Below, one piece after another: positions 8,841 through 18,485 of a DNA stretch of 64,000 nucleotides. The DNA is from Terrisporobacter glycolicus ATCC 14880 = DSM 1288 (GTDB lineage Bacteria > Bacillota > Clostridia > Peptostreptococcales > Peptostreptococcaceae). The DNA lies in the NCBI RefSeq assembly GCF_036812735.1, contig NZ_CP117523.1, positions 930,001-994,000 of the forward strand, read 5' to 3'. The translations under genes and the position numbers were made by a program. Under the pieces are notes generated by a model. That model was not told the DNA's origin and made no database searches. It worked only from the letters and a program-made list of their open reading frames with translations. Position 1 is the stretch's first letter. Each line of letters opens with the position of its first letter.

Positions 8841-9755
8841 ATGAAAGTAAAACAAGATAATAAAAATAAAACAACGATAACTGTTTTCACGCCCTCATAC
8901 AATAGAGCCTATACTTTAAATCTTTGCTATGAAAGTATGTTAAGACAAACTAGTAAAGACTTTGAATGGCTAATTGTAGATGATGGTTCTACAGATAATA
9001 CAAAAGAGTTAGTGGAAACATGGATAAAAAAGGATAATGATTTTAAGATTAGATATATTTACAAAGAAAATGGAGGAATGCATACAGCTCATAATAAGGC
9101 TTATGAAAATATTTATACCGAATTAAATATGTGTATTGATTCAGATGATTATTTAACTGATAATGCAATAGAACTTATAGTAGATTTTTGGAAAGAAAAT
9201 GGAACTAAGGAGTATGGTGGAATAATAGCATTAGATGTCCATCAAGATGGAAAATTAGTGGGAACTAAATTACCAAGTAACAAAAGTACAACATACCATG
9301 ATTACTATGAGTTTGAAGGTGTAGGAGATAAAAAGGTTATATATAGGACAGATGTAATTAAACAATATCCTTCATATCCTGAGTATAAGGATGAAAAATT
9401 TGTTGGACTTTGTTACAAATATTTATTAGTAGATCAAGAGTATCCTCTATTAATTTTGAATGAACCAATTTGTATTGTTGAGTATTTAGAAGATGGATCA
9501 ACTAATAATATTTTTAGTCAATTTATAAATAATCCAAAAGGATATATCTTTCTGAGAAAAGAAAGAATGAAGTATTGCAGATCTTTTAAATGGCAATTTC
9601 AATCATGTATCCATTATGTATCAAGTTGTATTATGATAAAAAATAAAAAATTCATAAAAGAGTCTCCTAAAAAATTAATGACTATTTTAGCTATACCATT
9701 TGGAACTATATTATATTTTTATATAAAGCAGAAAACGAAAAAGGGAGTAAGTTAA
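8841..9755 (+). CDS. GT2-family glycosyltransferase
   Basis: A 304-residue GT-A enzyme. The nucleotide-binding start ITVFTPSYNRAYTL is followed by DDGSTDNT and the metal-binding DSDD motif near 98-101. ENGGMHTAHNKAY is the usual acceptor-side block of this family. It ends in hydrophobic and basic stretches that may contact the membrane. The polymerase begins one base after its stop, so the two are almost certainly co-translated. Function in repeat-unit assembly follows from context; the donor is unknown. Confidence 0.87.
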   Translation: MKVKQDNKNKTTITVFTPSYNRAYTLNLCYESMLRQTSKDFEWLIVDDGSTDNTKELVETWIKKDNDFKIRYIYKENGGMHTAHNKAYENIYTELNMCIDSDDYLTDNAIELIVDFWKENGTKEYGGIIALDVHQDGKLVGTKLPSNKSTTYHDYYEFEGVGDKKVIYRTDVIKQYPSYPEYKDEKFVGLCYKYLLVDQEYPLLILNEPICIVEYLEDGSTNNIFSQFINNPKGYIFLRKERMKYCRSFKWQFQSCIHYVSSCIMIKNKKFIKESPKKLMTILAIPFGTILYFYIKQKTKKGVS

Positions 9756-9756
9756 G

Positions 9757-10890
9757 ATGCCAGTATATTATTTTATGCTAATATGGGTTATTATTTGGGG
9801 AAGTATTTCATTATTAACATCTAAACAGGTATCTATTAATGATGGAATATATGAAAGAAAGGTAAACTGGACTATATCAATAATAACTTTTTCAGCTATT
9901 ATATTTTTTGCAGGTTTAAGAAGTTATGGTGTTGCAGATACAGGTGCATATATTGATATGTTTAAATCATATCCTAATACTTTGGTAAATATTTTTAACA
10001 ATATTCCTAGTGGAGATAGTGATATGATAGGTTTTATTTTACTATCTACTTTTATAAAAACATATATATCATCAGATTATTCAGTGTGGTTATTTATTAT
10101 AGCTACCATAAGTGGTATTTGTATAGTTACTACATTATATAAGTATTCTGAAAACTTTGGGATAAGCGTGTTTTTGTTTATGGTATCATGTCAATTCACT
10201 TGGATGTTTAATGGTATGAGACAATACTTAGCAGTAGCAATATTGTTTGCTAGCACTACCTTTATTATAAATAAAAAATCATTAAAATATTTTTTAATTG
10301 TACTATTAACATCAACTATACATAAAACAGCTATTATAATGATTCCTACATATTTTATAGTGCAAGGTGAACCATGGAACAAGAAAACTTTAGCTATTAT
10401 TGGAATAGTTATATGTTGTGTTATATTTTCAAGTGAATTTTTAAATTTATTTGACTCAGCTATGGAACAAACAGAATATGCAATTAGTTATCAAGATAAT
10501 AAATTAATAGATGATGGCGTAAATATAATGACAATATTGGTTCAATCCGTACCGTTAGTGATAGCGTTTTTATTTAGAGAAAATTTGAAAGACAAGTATA
10601 CACCTATAATAAATATTAGTATAAATATGAGTATAATTGCTATAAGTATATATATAGTATCTAAAATTGTCAGTAGTGGAATTTTGATTGGAAGAATAGC
10701 AGTTTATTTTACTGCATACAACCTGATACTAATGCCTTGGGTACTAAGTAATTCATTTGATAAAAATGAAAAAAGATTAATGTATTTTGTAATGTTTATT
10801 TGTTATTTAGTATTTTTTTATTATCAATTGGAAGTTGCATGGAATGGATGGCCTTATTTTAGTAAAATACTAGAAATTTCATATAATTAG
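9757..10890 (+). CDS. EpsG/Wzy-type polysaccharide polymerase
   Basis: A 377-residue, highly hydrophobic protein with about ten membrane segments. The block FAGLRSYGVADTGAYIDMF is the EpsG-family signature (a conserved R-x-x-x-x-x-D-T-x-x-Y pattern at the end of an early helix). EpsG/Wzy proteins join lipid-linked repeat units on the outer membrane face. It lies among glycosyltransferases and is the only polymerase candidate in the locus, so it probably sets the linkage between repeats. Its presence with the Wzx-like gene at 20721 defines the locus as Wzy-dependent. Confidence 0.82.
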   Translation: MPVYYFMLIWVIIWGSISLLTSKQVSINDGIYERKVNWTISIITFSAIIFFAGLRSYGVADTGAYIDMFKSYPNTLVNIFNNIPSGDSDMIGFILLSTFIKTYISSDYSVWLFIIATISGICIVTTLYKYSENFGISVFLFMVSCQFTWMFNGMRQYLAVAILFASTTFIINKKSLKYFLIVLLTSTIHKTAIIMIPTYFIVQGEPWNKKTLAIIGIVICCVIFSSEFLNLFDSAMEQTEYAISYQDNKLIDDGVNIMTILVQSVPLVIAFLFRENLKDKYTPIINISINMSIIAISIYIVSKIVSSGILIGRIAVYFTAYNLILMPWVLSNSFDKNEKRLMYFVMFICYLVFFYYQLEVAWNGWPYFSKILEISYN

Positions 10891-10901
10891 AGGTGTAAAT
10901 A

Positions 10902-12014
10902 ATGAAAAAAATATTATTTTTCATACCAAATTTAATGCATGGTGGGGCAGAAAAAGTTTTAGTTAATTTGGTTAATAATTTAGATAGAGATAAATATGAT
11001 ATAACTCTTCATTCATTATTTGACGTAGGAATTAATAAACAATTTTTAAAAAAAGATATTAAATATAAATATACATTTAAAAATTTATTTAAAGGAAGTA
11101 CAGCTATTTTTAAAATATTTACTCCGAAATTTTTATATAAACATATTGTTAAAGAAGAATATGATATAGTAATTTCTTATTTAGAAGGTCCTACATCAAG
11201 AATAATAAGTGGATGTCCATATAATAGTAAAAAAATATGTTGGATACATACTCAATTTATAGATCAAGAAAACATGATAAGAGGATTTAGAAATAAGAAA
11301 GAAGCTATAAATCATTATAATGAATTTAATAAAATTATCTCAGTGTCATTAATGGTAAAAAACTCATTTATTGAATTATCTCAAATTAATGATGATAAAG
11401 TTGATATTCTTTATAATACAAATGAAACAGATGAAATATTAGAAAAATCTCAGGAAATGGTAGAAGATATAAGCATAGATAATGAAATATTAAATATTAT
11501 ATCTGTTGGAAAACTTACTAATGTAAAGGGCTTTGATAGATTGTTAAATACACATAAAAAGTTAATAAATGAGGGTTTATTTCATAAAATTTACATATTA
11601 GGTATTGGAGAAGATAGGGAGAAAATTAAAAAATATATACAAGAATATAATCTGACAGATACATTTCATTTACTGGGTTATAAAGATAATCCATACAAAT
11701 ATGTATCAAAATGCGACTTATATGTATGCTCTTCATATAGAGAAGGATTTAGTACAGCTGTTACAGAGTCTTTAATAGTTGGAACACCAGTTATAAGTAC
11801 ATTATGTTCGGGTGCACAAGAATTGTTAGGATACAACAATGAGTATGGGTTAGTAGTTGAAAATAGTGAAGAAGGAATATATGAGGGGTTAAAAATTTTA
11901 ATAGAAGATAATGCATTATTAAAATACTACAAAAATAAAGCTAAAGAAAGAGGGAAAAAATTTAGTAAGAAAAATACAATAATGGAGGTAGAGAACTTAT
12001 TAGATAAAGAGTAA
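10902..12014 (+). CDS. GT4-family glycosyltransferase
   Basis: A 370-residue GT-B enzyme. It starts MKKILFFIPNLMHGGAEKVL, a classic GT4 N-terminus with the GGAE loop. Later VGKLTNVKGFDRLL and SYREGFSTAVTESLIVGTPV give the donor-binding region with E-x7-E. It starts 11 bases after the polymerase gene with GAGGTG upstream. It should add an internal sugar of the repeat with retention of anomeric configuration. Closest functional analogies are CapM- and EpsF-like enzymes, but donor identity cannot be inferred. Confidence 0.87.
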   Translation: MKKILFFIPNLMHGGAEKVLVNLVNNLDRDKYDITLHSLFDVGINKQFLKKDIKYKYTFKNLFKGSTAIFKIFTPKFLYKHIVKEEYDIVISYLEGPTSRIISGCPYNSKKICWIHTQFIDQENMIRGFRNKKEAINHYNEFNKIISVSLMVKNSFIELSQINDDKVDILYNTNETDEILEKSQEMVEDISIDNEILNIISVGKLTNVKGFDRLLNTHKKLINEGLFHKIYILGIGEDREKIKKYIQEYNLTDTFHLLGYKDNPYKYVSKCDLYVCSSYREGFSTAVTESLIVGTPVISTLCSGAQELLGYNNEYGLVVENSEEGIYEGLKILIEDNALLKYYKNKAKERGKKFSKKNTIMEVENLLDKE

Positions 12015-12040
12015 GTGTAGGTGTAATTTTAGGGGGATTT

Positions 12041-12937
12041 ATGAATTTAAAAAGAACACCTTTGTGTTCAGAAAGTTGGAATATTGCATATAGAAATAAG
12101 ATTAATGGGGATATATTAGACAATAATGATAAGTTTACAGTAATAAAAAATAATTTTAGATATTGGGCAGCAGATCCTTTTGTTTTTGAACATGAGGGTG
12201 AAATTTATATATTTGCTGAATTATATGACTACATAAAAAGAAGAGGTATATTAGGATATTCTAAATATAAAAACAATAAATTTTCTAGGTGGAAGCCAAT
12301 AATAGAGGAAAATTTTCACTTATCTTACCCAAATATATTTACATACAAAGATGAAATATATATAATGCCTGAATCTAGCGAATCGAATGAATTATATGTA
12401 TATAAATGTAAAGAATTTCCTCAAGTATGGGAGAAATCTAAAATTATAGATAAAGGCTTTAAGTGTGTTGATACAACAATTTTTAATAAAGGTGAAAATT
12501 TATATGCATTTACACAAGGTTTAGGAGATAAGATAGTAAATTATTGTATTGTGCTTGATGAAAACTTTAATATATCAAAGAAAATCAAACTTAAACAAAA
12601 AGATTCTAAAATTTCTAGATCAGGAGGTAAAATTTTTATAAAAAATAGAAAATTTATTAGGGTTTGCCAAGACAGTAAGAAATCTTATGGACATGGTCTT
12701 ATTTTTTATGAATTTATAATAGATGAAAAAAATAATTATAAGGACAAAATCATAAAGAAGATAACTACAGATAATATAAAACTAGATAAAAATATGTTAT
12801 TAGAGGGAGTACATACTTACAATAGTAGTGAAAATATAGAAGTGATCGATCTAAAAACAAGAAGATTTAACTTACTTAACTTATTATTTAGGTGTATAAA
12901 TAAAATTGAAACAAAGGTGATAAAAAATGGATATTGA
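12041..12937 (+). CDS. Glucosamine-inositolphosphorylceramide-transferase-like beta-propeller protein
   Basis: A 298-residue soluble protein without signal peptide or membrane segment. Repeated blade-like segments (YWAADPFVFEHEGEIYIFAE, LSYPNIFTYKDEIYIMPES, CVDTTIFNKGENLYAF) match the five-bladed propeller domain found at the N-terminus of plant GINT1 and in many bacterial capsule-locus proteins. The WAADPF and MPES motifs are the most recognisable parts. It is probably a glycosyltransferase or a sugar-binding accessory, since it lies in the transferase run and overlaps the next GT2 gene by 11 bases. Biochemical function in bacteria is poorly defined, so the call is by fold pattern only. Confidence 0.6.
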   Translation: MNLKRTPLCSESWNIAYRNKINGDILDNNDKFTVIKNNFRYWAADPFVFEHEGEIYIFAELYDYIKRRGILGYSKYKNNKFSRWKPIIEENFHLSYPNIFTYKDEIYIMPESSESNELYVYKCKEFPQVWEKSKIIDKGFKCVDTTIFNKGENLYAFTQGLGDKIVNYCIVLDENFNISKKIKLKQKDSKISRSGGKIFIKNRKFIRVCQDSKKSYGHGLIFYEFIIDEKNNYKDKIIKKITTDNIKLDKNMLLEGVHTYNSSENIEVIDLKTRRFNLLNLLFRCINKIETKVIKNGY

Positions 12938-13925
12938 TTATTCAGTTGTAATTAGAACAATAGGTAAATCAAATAAAAAATATCAAAAGCTATTAGATAG
13001 TATTAATAAGCTACAACCAAAACCTAAAGAAGTGATAGTAGTTTTGCCAAATGGATATGATATACCATTACAGAGACTTAATTCTACTATAAATGAAAGA
13101 TTTATATTTTGTGAAAAAGGAATGGTAAATCAACGTATGGTTGGAATTAATAATTGTAGTACAGAGTATATGTTAGTTTGTGACGATGATATATCTTTTG
13201 AGTATGATTTTGTTCAAAAACTAGTACAACCATTAAATGAAAGTATAGCTGATTTTTCAATAGGTCCATTACTATCATTTCTACCTGAAAAAGGAGTTAG
13301 ATCATTTATAAGTGGAATTACATCTGGTGCAGTTGAAACAATTTTTAATAAGGATATGTATATTAAAGTACTTAGATCTTCGGGCTGGTCTTATAATAGA
13401 AAAATAGATATTAGTGTAAAAAAATATTACTATACTCAATCAGCAGCATGGACATGCTTTTTTGCAAGAACATCATCCATGAAGAATATAAATTTTGATG
13501 AAGAAAAATGGTTAGATATGAATGGATATGCTAGTATGGATGATTCAACAATGTTTTATAAAGCATGGTTAATGGGGAATAAGACAGTTATGGTATCTGA
13601 TGCAGTATATAATCATTTAGATGCAAAGACGTCAACAAAAGGTATTTCAGAAACAGTAATATATGCAAGTTCATTTAATCAATTTATATTTTGGTATAGA
13701 TTTATATATCAAACTGAAAATAATTCTTTTATGAAACTTATAAGCATAATTTCGTTTTTATATTACAAATGTACAACAAATATATATGGATATTTAAATA
13801 TATTATTAAAATCTAAGGATAAAAGAGAATTAGAAATAAGTAAACAAGGATTTAGAGATGCTTTAAATTATATAAAGAGTGATGAATTTAAAAAGTTAAA
13901 CAGAATAAATATTAGTATTTTATAG
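12927..13925 (+). CDS. GT2-family glycosyltransferase
   Basis: A 332-residue GT-A enzyme of an atypical GT2 subgroup. It begins YSVVIRTIGKSNKKYQKLL and has the metal motif CDDDISF near 88-92. The 'GMVNQRMVGINNCSTEYM' block precedes that motif. A C-terminal hydrophobic segment (FWYRFIYQ to ISFLYYKC) may associate with the membrane. It overlaps the propeller gene, so the two are likely translated together and may act on the same step. The sugar donor is unknown. Confidence 0.78.
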   Translation: MDIDYSVVIRTIGKSNKKYQKLLDSINKLQPKPKEVIVVLPNGYDIPLQRLNSTINERFIFCEKGMVNQRMVGINNCSTEYMLVCDDDISFEYDFVQKLVQPLNESIADFSIGPLLSFLPEKGVRSFISGITSGAVETIFNKDMYIKVLRSSGWSYNRKIDISVKKYYYTQSAAWTCFFARTSSMKNINFDEEKWLDMNGYASMDDSTMFYKAWLMGNKTVMVSDAVYNHLDAKTSTKGISETVIYASSFNQFIFWYRFIYQTENNSFMKLISIISFLYYKCTTNIYGYLNILLKSKDKRELEISKQGFRDALNYIKSDEFKKLNRINISIL

Positions 13926-13946
13926 AAAGGTACTATAGGTTGAAAT

Positions 13947-14927
13947 ATGGGGCTAAGTGTAATTATACCAGTTTATAATGGGGAAAAATATATAGAGAGA
14001 TGTTTAGAAAGCTTAATAAATCAAACATATCAAGAACTTGAAATAATTGTTATTGATGATGGTTCAAATGATGGGAGTAAAGAATTAATTAAAAATATAC
14101 AAAAAAAAGATAAAAGAATATTTTTTTATAAAAAGTTAAATGGTGGGGTCTCAAGTGCTAGAAATTATGGATTACAAAAAGCATCACAAGAATATATAAC
14201 ATTTGTAGATTGTGATGATACCTTAGATTTAGACATGTATGAAATATTAATGAAATATATTGAATCTGGGAAATACGATATTGTACATTGTGGTTATAAA
14301 AGAATACAAGATAATAAAGTAATAAGAGTAGTTAATGGAACAGGAGAAGAATATATTCAGGATAGATTAAAGGCATTGGAGTGTATAATAGGTGGAAAAT
14401 TATTTGTAGGAGCTTTATGGAATAAGATTTATAAAAGAAAATTATTTGAAAGTATTAAGTTTGATGAAAAATTAAAAATAAATGAAGATATATTAGTAAA
14501 TTATAAAGCATTTAATATGTGTAATAAATCTATATTTATTGATATTCCAAAATATAATTACTATGAGGTTGAGGGTTCAGCCTGCAAAACTATACTTGAT
14601 AAAAAAAAATCAAATGATAGATTGAAAGTTGCAAAAGAAATTTATAATGATGTGGAAGATAACTATTTAAAAGAGATATCTTTTAATAAATATATAGGAT
14701 GTTTGATAGAAATTTATAGGTATTATTTATACAGCACTGAAAAAGATAGAAAGTCAAAATGCAAGTTAATAGAAAAGAAAATTAATAATGAATGTAGTCA
14801 CGGTAATTTAAGAAATAAAAGAGATAAAATAACTATTAAATTAATAGGCATGAGTCCTAGACTATATAAGTTAATTTATTTTATATATGACAAGGTAAGA
14901 AAACCTAATTGGGATGTGCAGGGATGA
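13947..14927 (+). CDS. GT2-family glycosyltransferase
   Basis: A 326-residue classical GT2. It has MGLSVIIPVYNGEKYIERCL, then IDDGSNDGS near 36-44, NGGVSSARNYGL, and the DCDDTLD metal motif near 91-97. This is the CpsI/CapH/EpsJ type found in Gram-positive capsule loci. The ribosome site is AAAGGTACTATAGGTTG, a somewhat weak match. It stands 21 bases after another GT2 gene; the two have different N-terminal motifs and are not recent duplicates. It probably adds one sugar of the repeat. Confidence 0.87.
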   Translation: MGLSVIIPVYNGEKYIERCLESLINQTYQELEIIVIDDGSNDGSKELIKNIQKKDKRIFFYKKLNGGVSSARNYGLQKASQEYITFVDCDDTLDLDMYEILMKYIESGKYDIVHCGYKRIQDNKVIRVVNGTGEEYIQDRLKALECIIGGKLFVGALWNKIYKRKLFESIKFDEKLKINEDILVNYKAFNMCNKSIFIDIPKYNYYEVEGSACKTILDKKKSNDRLKVAKEIYNDVEDNYLKEISFNKYIGCLIEIYRYYLYSTEKDRKSKCKLIEKKINNECSHGNLRNKRDKITIKLIGMSPRLYKLIYFIYDKVRKPNWDVQG

Positions 14928-14931
14928 TGAA

Positions 14932-16101
14932 ATGAAAAAAATATTATTTGTATGCTATGGGCTAGGAATAGGTGGGATAGAAAAATGTTTAGTAAGTTTG
15001 CTAAATGAATTAGATTTAAATAAATATGAAATTGACGTTTTACCAATGAATCCTGAATTTGAATTAAAAAATCAAATAAGAGATGATATAAATATACTAA
15101 ATACATTTGAATATGCTATTAATACTAAAGATACATTTTCACAATACATAAAAGAAAAAAATAAATTTTTAAAGGTGTTTAAAATAAGTAAATATATTGT
15201 ATTTAGATTAGTAAATAAATTTGGAAGTAAACCATGGAAATTATTTAAAAGCCCTAATAAAAGTTATGATATAGCTATAGCATATTCTCAAAATGATTTT
15301 TCTCCATATTATGTAATAGATAAAGTAAATGCTAAGATAAAATATATGTGGTATCACAATGGAGCTTATGAAAAAGGAAATAAACAATATGAAATTGATA
15401 AACAGTATTATCCTAAATTTGCTAATATGGTAGCTGTTTCAAAAGATTGTAAAAAACAATTAGTAATGAGATTTCCACAACTCAAAGATAAAATACTAAT
15501 ATTACATAATATAATAAACAAACAAGAAATTATAAATTTATCAGAAAAAGTGCAGTATGAAATTTTCCATGAAAATACTATAAATATTGTATCGGTAGGA
15601 AGACTTACTGAAGAAAAAGGCGGAAAACTAGCAATAGAAGTATGCAGAAAACTATTAGATGAAGGCTATAATATAAAATGGTATTGGGTAGGAAATGGAA
15701 ATCAATTTCCTTGGTTAAGTGATAAAATAAAAAAAATGAACATGAGAGATACGTTTTACTTATTAGGAAATAAAACAAATCCTTATACATATATAAAAAA
15801 CTGTGATATATACGTACAACCATCATATTATGAAGCTTATTGCACTACTACTAATGAAGCTAGAATTTTAAATAAACCTGTAGTAGCAACTAATGTAGGG
15901 GGCATGAAAGAACAGTTTATTAATGGTAAAACGGGCATATTGGTAGATATAGATAAAAATTCTATATTTAATGCAATTAAATTATTAATAGATAATGATG
16001 AATGTAGATTACAACTTAGTTTCAACCTTAAGAATATAGAGTATGAATTTGATAACTATATTAATGAGTATGATAATTTATTCACGGAGAGACATGGATG
16101 A
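14932..16101 (+). CDS. GT4-family glycosyltransferase
   Basis: A 389-residue GT-B enzyme. MKKILFVCYGLGIGGIEKCL gives the N-terminal GGIE loop, VGRLTEEKGGKLAIEVC the donor domain, and PSYYEAYCTTTNEARILNKP an E-x7-E region with substitutions (EAYCTTTNE). I chose the ATG at 14932 because CAGGGA lies 7 bases upstream and the family begins at MKKI; an upstream ATG at 14914 would overlap the previous gene. It ends with an ATGA-type overlap with the next GT2. It has the same overall design as the genes at 7693 and 10902 but is clearly divergent from both. Confidence 0.85.
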   Translation: MKKILFVCYGLGIGGIEKCLVSLLNELDLNKYEIDVLPMNPEFELKNQIRDDINILNTFEYAINTKDTFSQYIKEKNKFLKVFKISKYIVFRLVNKFGSKPWKLFKSPNKSYDIAIAYSQNDFSPYYVIDKVNAKIKYMWYHNGAYEKGNKQYEIDKQYYPKFANMVAVSKDCKKQLVMRFPQLKDKILILHNIINKQEIINLSEKVQYEIFHENTINIVSVGRLTEEKGGKLAIEVCRKLLDEGYNIKWYWVGNGNQFPWLSDKIKKMNMRDTFYLLGNKTNPYTYIKNCDIYVQPSYYEAYCTTTNEARILNKPVVATNVGGMKEQFINGKTGILVDIDKNSIFNAIKLLIDNDECRLQLSFNLKNIEYEFDNYINEYDNLFTERHG

Positions 16102-17090
16102 TGGATAAAAAAATAAGTATAGTAGTACCAGTTTATAATTGTGAGCAGTATATATCAAAGTGTTTAGATAGTTTAGTAAATCAATCTTATAAAAATATAG
16201 AAATAATAATTGTAAATGATGGATCAACAGATGGTACAGAAAAAATTTGCTATGAATATAAAATTATAGATTCTAGAATTAAAATTATTAATGTTGATAA
16301 TGGAGGAGTATCTAAAGCTAGAAATATAGGAATAGAAAATTCAGTAGGTGATTTTTTAATGTTTTGTGATAGTGATGATTATACATCTACTAATTGGTGT
16401 AAATTCATGCTAGAGAATTATGAAGAAAATAATTTAACTGTATGTGACTATTATAATGTAAGTGATGGAGAAGAGAATGATTTTACATATGACAGACCTA
16501 AAATAGATAAAGTAACAAAGAAAGAAGATTTTTTTAAGTTAAAATTATATGGTATAAATGTTCCATGGAATAAAATTTATAATTTAGAACTTATAAAAAA
16601 TAATAAAATTAGGTTTGATGAAGATATATTTATAGGGGAAGACTTAAGATTTAACATTGAATATTTAGATTCAATTTCAGAAAATATAATTTTTCTAAAA
16701 GAAAGACTCTATTATTATACATTGTCAAGAAAAGATTGTTTAACAAATAGGATGTACAAAGACTATGATAAACAATGCATAAATCAGTACCATTTTATTA
16801 AAGAATATATGGAAAAATTCAAAACAAAAGATAAATATGTGTGGAATATATTCTACAATAATATTTTTTTAGAATTAGTAAATTCATTTAATATGAATTT
16901 ACTTTTGAAAGATGACAAATTTATAGAATGTATAAAAAAAAATAGTCATGTAATGAAAACTACTGAATACCAGCTATGTGCTAAAAATGCAGAAATATCA
17001 CCTAATAAAATTTGTAAATGGGTATATAGAAAAAGAAACTATTGGTGGATATATATATTTAATAGCCTTATAAAATTAAAAAATAGATAA
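16098..17090 (+). CDS. GT2-family glycosyltransferase
   Basis: A 330-residue GT2. MDKKISIVVPVYNCEQYI leads to NDGSTDGT near 39-46, NGGVSKARNIGI, and the CDSDDY metal motif near 93-98. Two adjacent ATG codons (16098, 16101) are possible starts; GGAG at 16086 favours either. It overlaps the previous gene by four bases. It is the last GT2 before a degraded acyltransferase and the pyruvyl transferase. The C-terminal third is rich in aromatic and basic residues, as in other CpsI-like enzymes. Confidence 0.87.
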   Translation: MMDKKISIVVPVYNCEQYISKCLDSLVNQSYKNIEIIIVNDGSTDGTEKICYEYKIIDSRIKIINVDNGGVSKARNIGIENSVGDFLMFCDSDDYTSTNWCKFMLENYEENNLTVCDYYNVSDGEENDFTYDRPKIDKVTKKEDFFKLKLYGINVPWNKIYNLELIKNNKIRFDEDIFIGEDLRFNIEYLDSISENIIFLKERLYYYTLSRKDCLTNRMYKDYDKQCINQYHFIKEYMEKFKTKDKYVWNIFYNNIFLELVNSFNMNLLLKDDKFIECIKKNSHVMKTTEYQLCAKNAEISPNKICKWVYRKRNYWWIYIFNSLIKLKNR

Positions 17091-17133
17091 TAAGAGGGAT
17101 ATACGAAGGAGATGCTTTTGATAGAGTAGATAT

Positions 17134-17323
17134 TCAGGACTTGAACTAGATACATCTTTGATAATAGGAAATGATGTACGGATAGGACTAGAGTAAAAAT
17201 AGGAAATCATTGTATATTAGGAGCAGCAACTGTAGTAAATAAAGATATGCTAGATTATGGGATAGTTAGGAGGGACTAGCTAGAATACTAAAAATGAGAA
17301 ATGGGGATTTAGTAAATGAGTAG
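17134..17323 (+). pseudogene. Remnant of a hexapeptide-repeat (left-handed beta-helix) acyltransferase
   Basis: No intact frame exists here, but three short pieces read as the C-terminus of a hexapeptide acetyltransferase. Frame one gives LIIGNDVRIGLE then a stop (17134-17195). The next frame gives KIGNHCILGAATVVNKDM (around 17197-17250), and a third gives RILKMRNGDLVNE then a stop (17282-17323). The order matches the family's I-G-x-x-x-x-I-G repeats, G-A-x-x-V-V-x-K-D and P-A-x-x-x-K-x-R ending. At least two frameshifts and loss of the N-terminus make it non-functional. It overlaps the start of the next gene by eight bases. Confidence 0.75.
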
Positions 17324-18476
17324 AATAAAATTATATTATCATTCTGGTAGTAAAAATCATGGATGCGAAGCTATTGTGAGAGGAACGTCAAAAATATTAG
17401 AAGAAGATTTATCACTTTTCTCAATAAGACCAAATGAAGATATAGAATATGGATTGAATAATATATGTGAAATTATTGAGGATAAAGAAGAAATATTAAA
17501 TAAGTATAGTTTGAAAAATATATTAGCTATTTTGGATATTAAAATTAATAAAAGTATAGATACAGTAATTAAAAATAGAAGAAAAAAAATATTAGATAAT
17601 ATCAAAAAAGATGATATTTGTTTCTCTATAGGGGGAGATAATTATTGTTATCCAGGCACTGATATTATAGGAGCTTTAAATAATAATATACGTAAAAAGG
17701 GTGCAAAAACAGTTTTATGGGGATGCTCAGTTGAGCCAGACGTAATTAAAGGAGATGTATCAAAGGACCTATCAAAATATAACCTAATAGTTTCAAGAGA
17801 ATCGATTTCATATAATGCATTAAAAAAAGCAAATCCAAATACAAAATTATATCCAGACCCAGCATTTCAACTAGACAAAATAGAATTACCATTACCAAAA
17901 GGATTTGAAAAAGGAAATACTGTAGGTATAAATGTTAGTCCACTTATAATAGACTGTGAAAGGAATAAAGGAATAACAAAAGATAATTATGAAGAGCTTA
18001 TAAAATATATTATAAACAATACAAATATGCAAATTGCTCTTATTCCTCATGTTGTTTGGGATGATAATGATGATAGAGTACCTCTTTTAGAACTATACAA
18101 TATGTTCAAAGAAACAGGCAGAGTTGTTATGATAGAAGACTGTAACTGCATGGAATTAAAAGGGTATATATCTAGATGTAGATTTTTTATAGGAGCTAGA
18201 ACTCATGCTACTATAGCAGCATATTCAATGTGTGTACCTACTTTAGCAGTAGGATATTCCGTAAAGGCAAGAGGAATTGCTAAAGATATATTTGGAACAT
18301 ATGAAAACTATGTACTTTCAGTTCAATCTTTAGACAAAAAAAATAATTTAGCAGATTCATTTAAATGGTTAGAAGCTAATGAAAAGAATATAAGAGTTCA
18401 CCTAGAAAATTTTATACCCAAATATAAAAAGGATGCTTTAATGATTAAAAGCTGTGTTAGGGAGCTTGTTAAATAG
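17316..18476 (+). CDS. Polysaccharide pyruvyl transferase family protein
   Basis: A 386-residue member of the CsaB/WcaK-type family. The N-terminal KLYYHSGSKNHGCEAIVRG has the family's N-x-G-x-E-A loop, SIGGDNYCY is the central glycine motif, and RTHATIAAYSMCVPTLAVGY is the C-terminal R/F-H-x-x-I-x-A block. These enzymes move pyruvate from phosphoenolpyruvate onto sugars to form ketals that add negative charge. The paired F420-dehydrogenase-beta-like gene follows directly, a combination common in exopolysaccharide loci. The ribosome site AATGGGGATT lies within the decayed acyltransferase tail. Confidence 0.85.
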   Translation: MSRIKLYYHSGSKNHGCEAIVRGTSKILEEDLSLFSIRPNEDIEYGLNNICEIIEDKEEILNKYSLKNILAILDIKINKSIDTVIKNRRKKILDNIKKDDICFSIGGDNYCYPGTDIIGALNNNIRKKGAKTVLWGCSVEPDVIKGDVSKDLSKYNLIVSRESISYNALKKANPNTKLYPDPAFQLDKIELPLPKGFEKGNTVGINVSPLIIDCERNKGITKDNYEELIKYIINNTNMQIALIPHVVWDDNDDRVPLLELYNMFKETGRVVMIEDCNCMELKGYISRCRFFIGARTHATIAAYSMCVPTLAVGYSVKARGIAKDIFGTYENYVLSVQSLDKKNNLADSFKWLEANEKNIRVHLENFIPKYKKDALMIKSCVRELVK

Positions 18477-18485
18477 GTGGTTATT

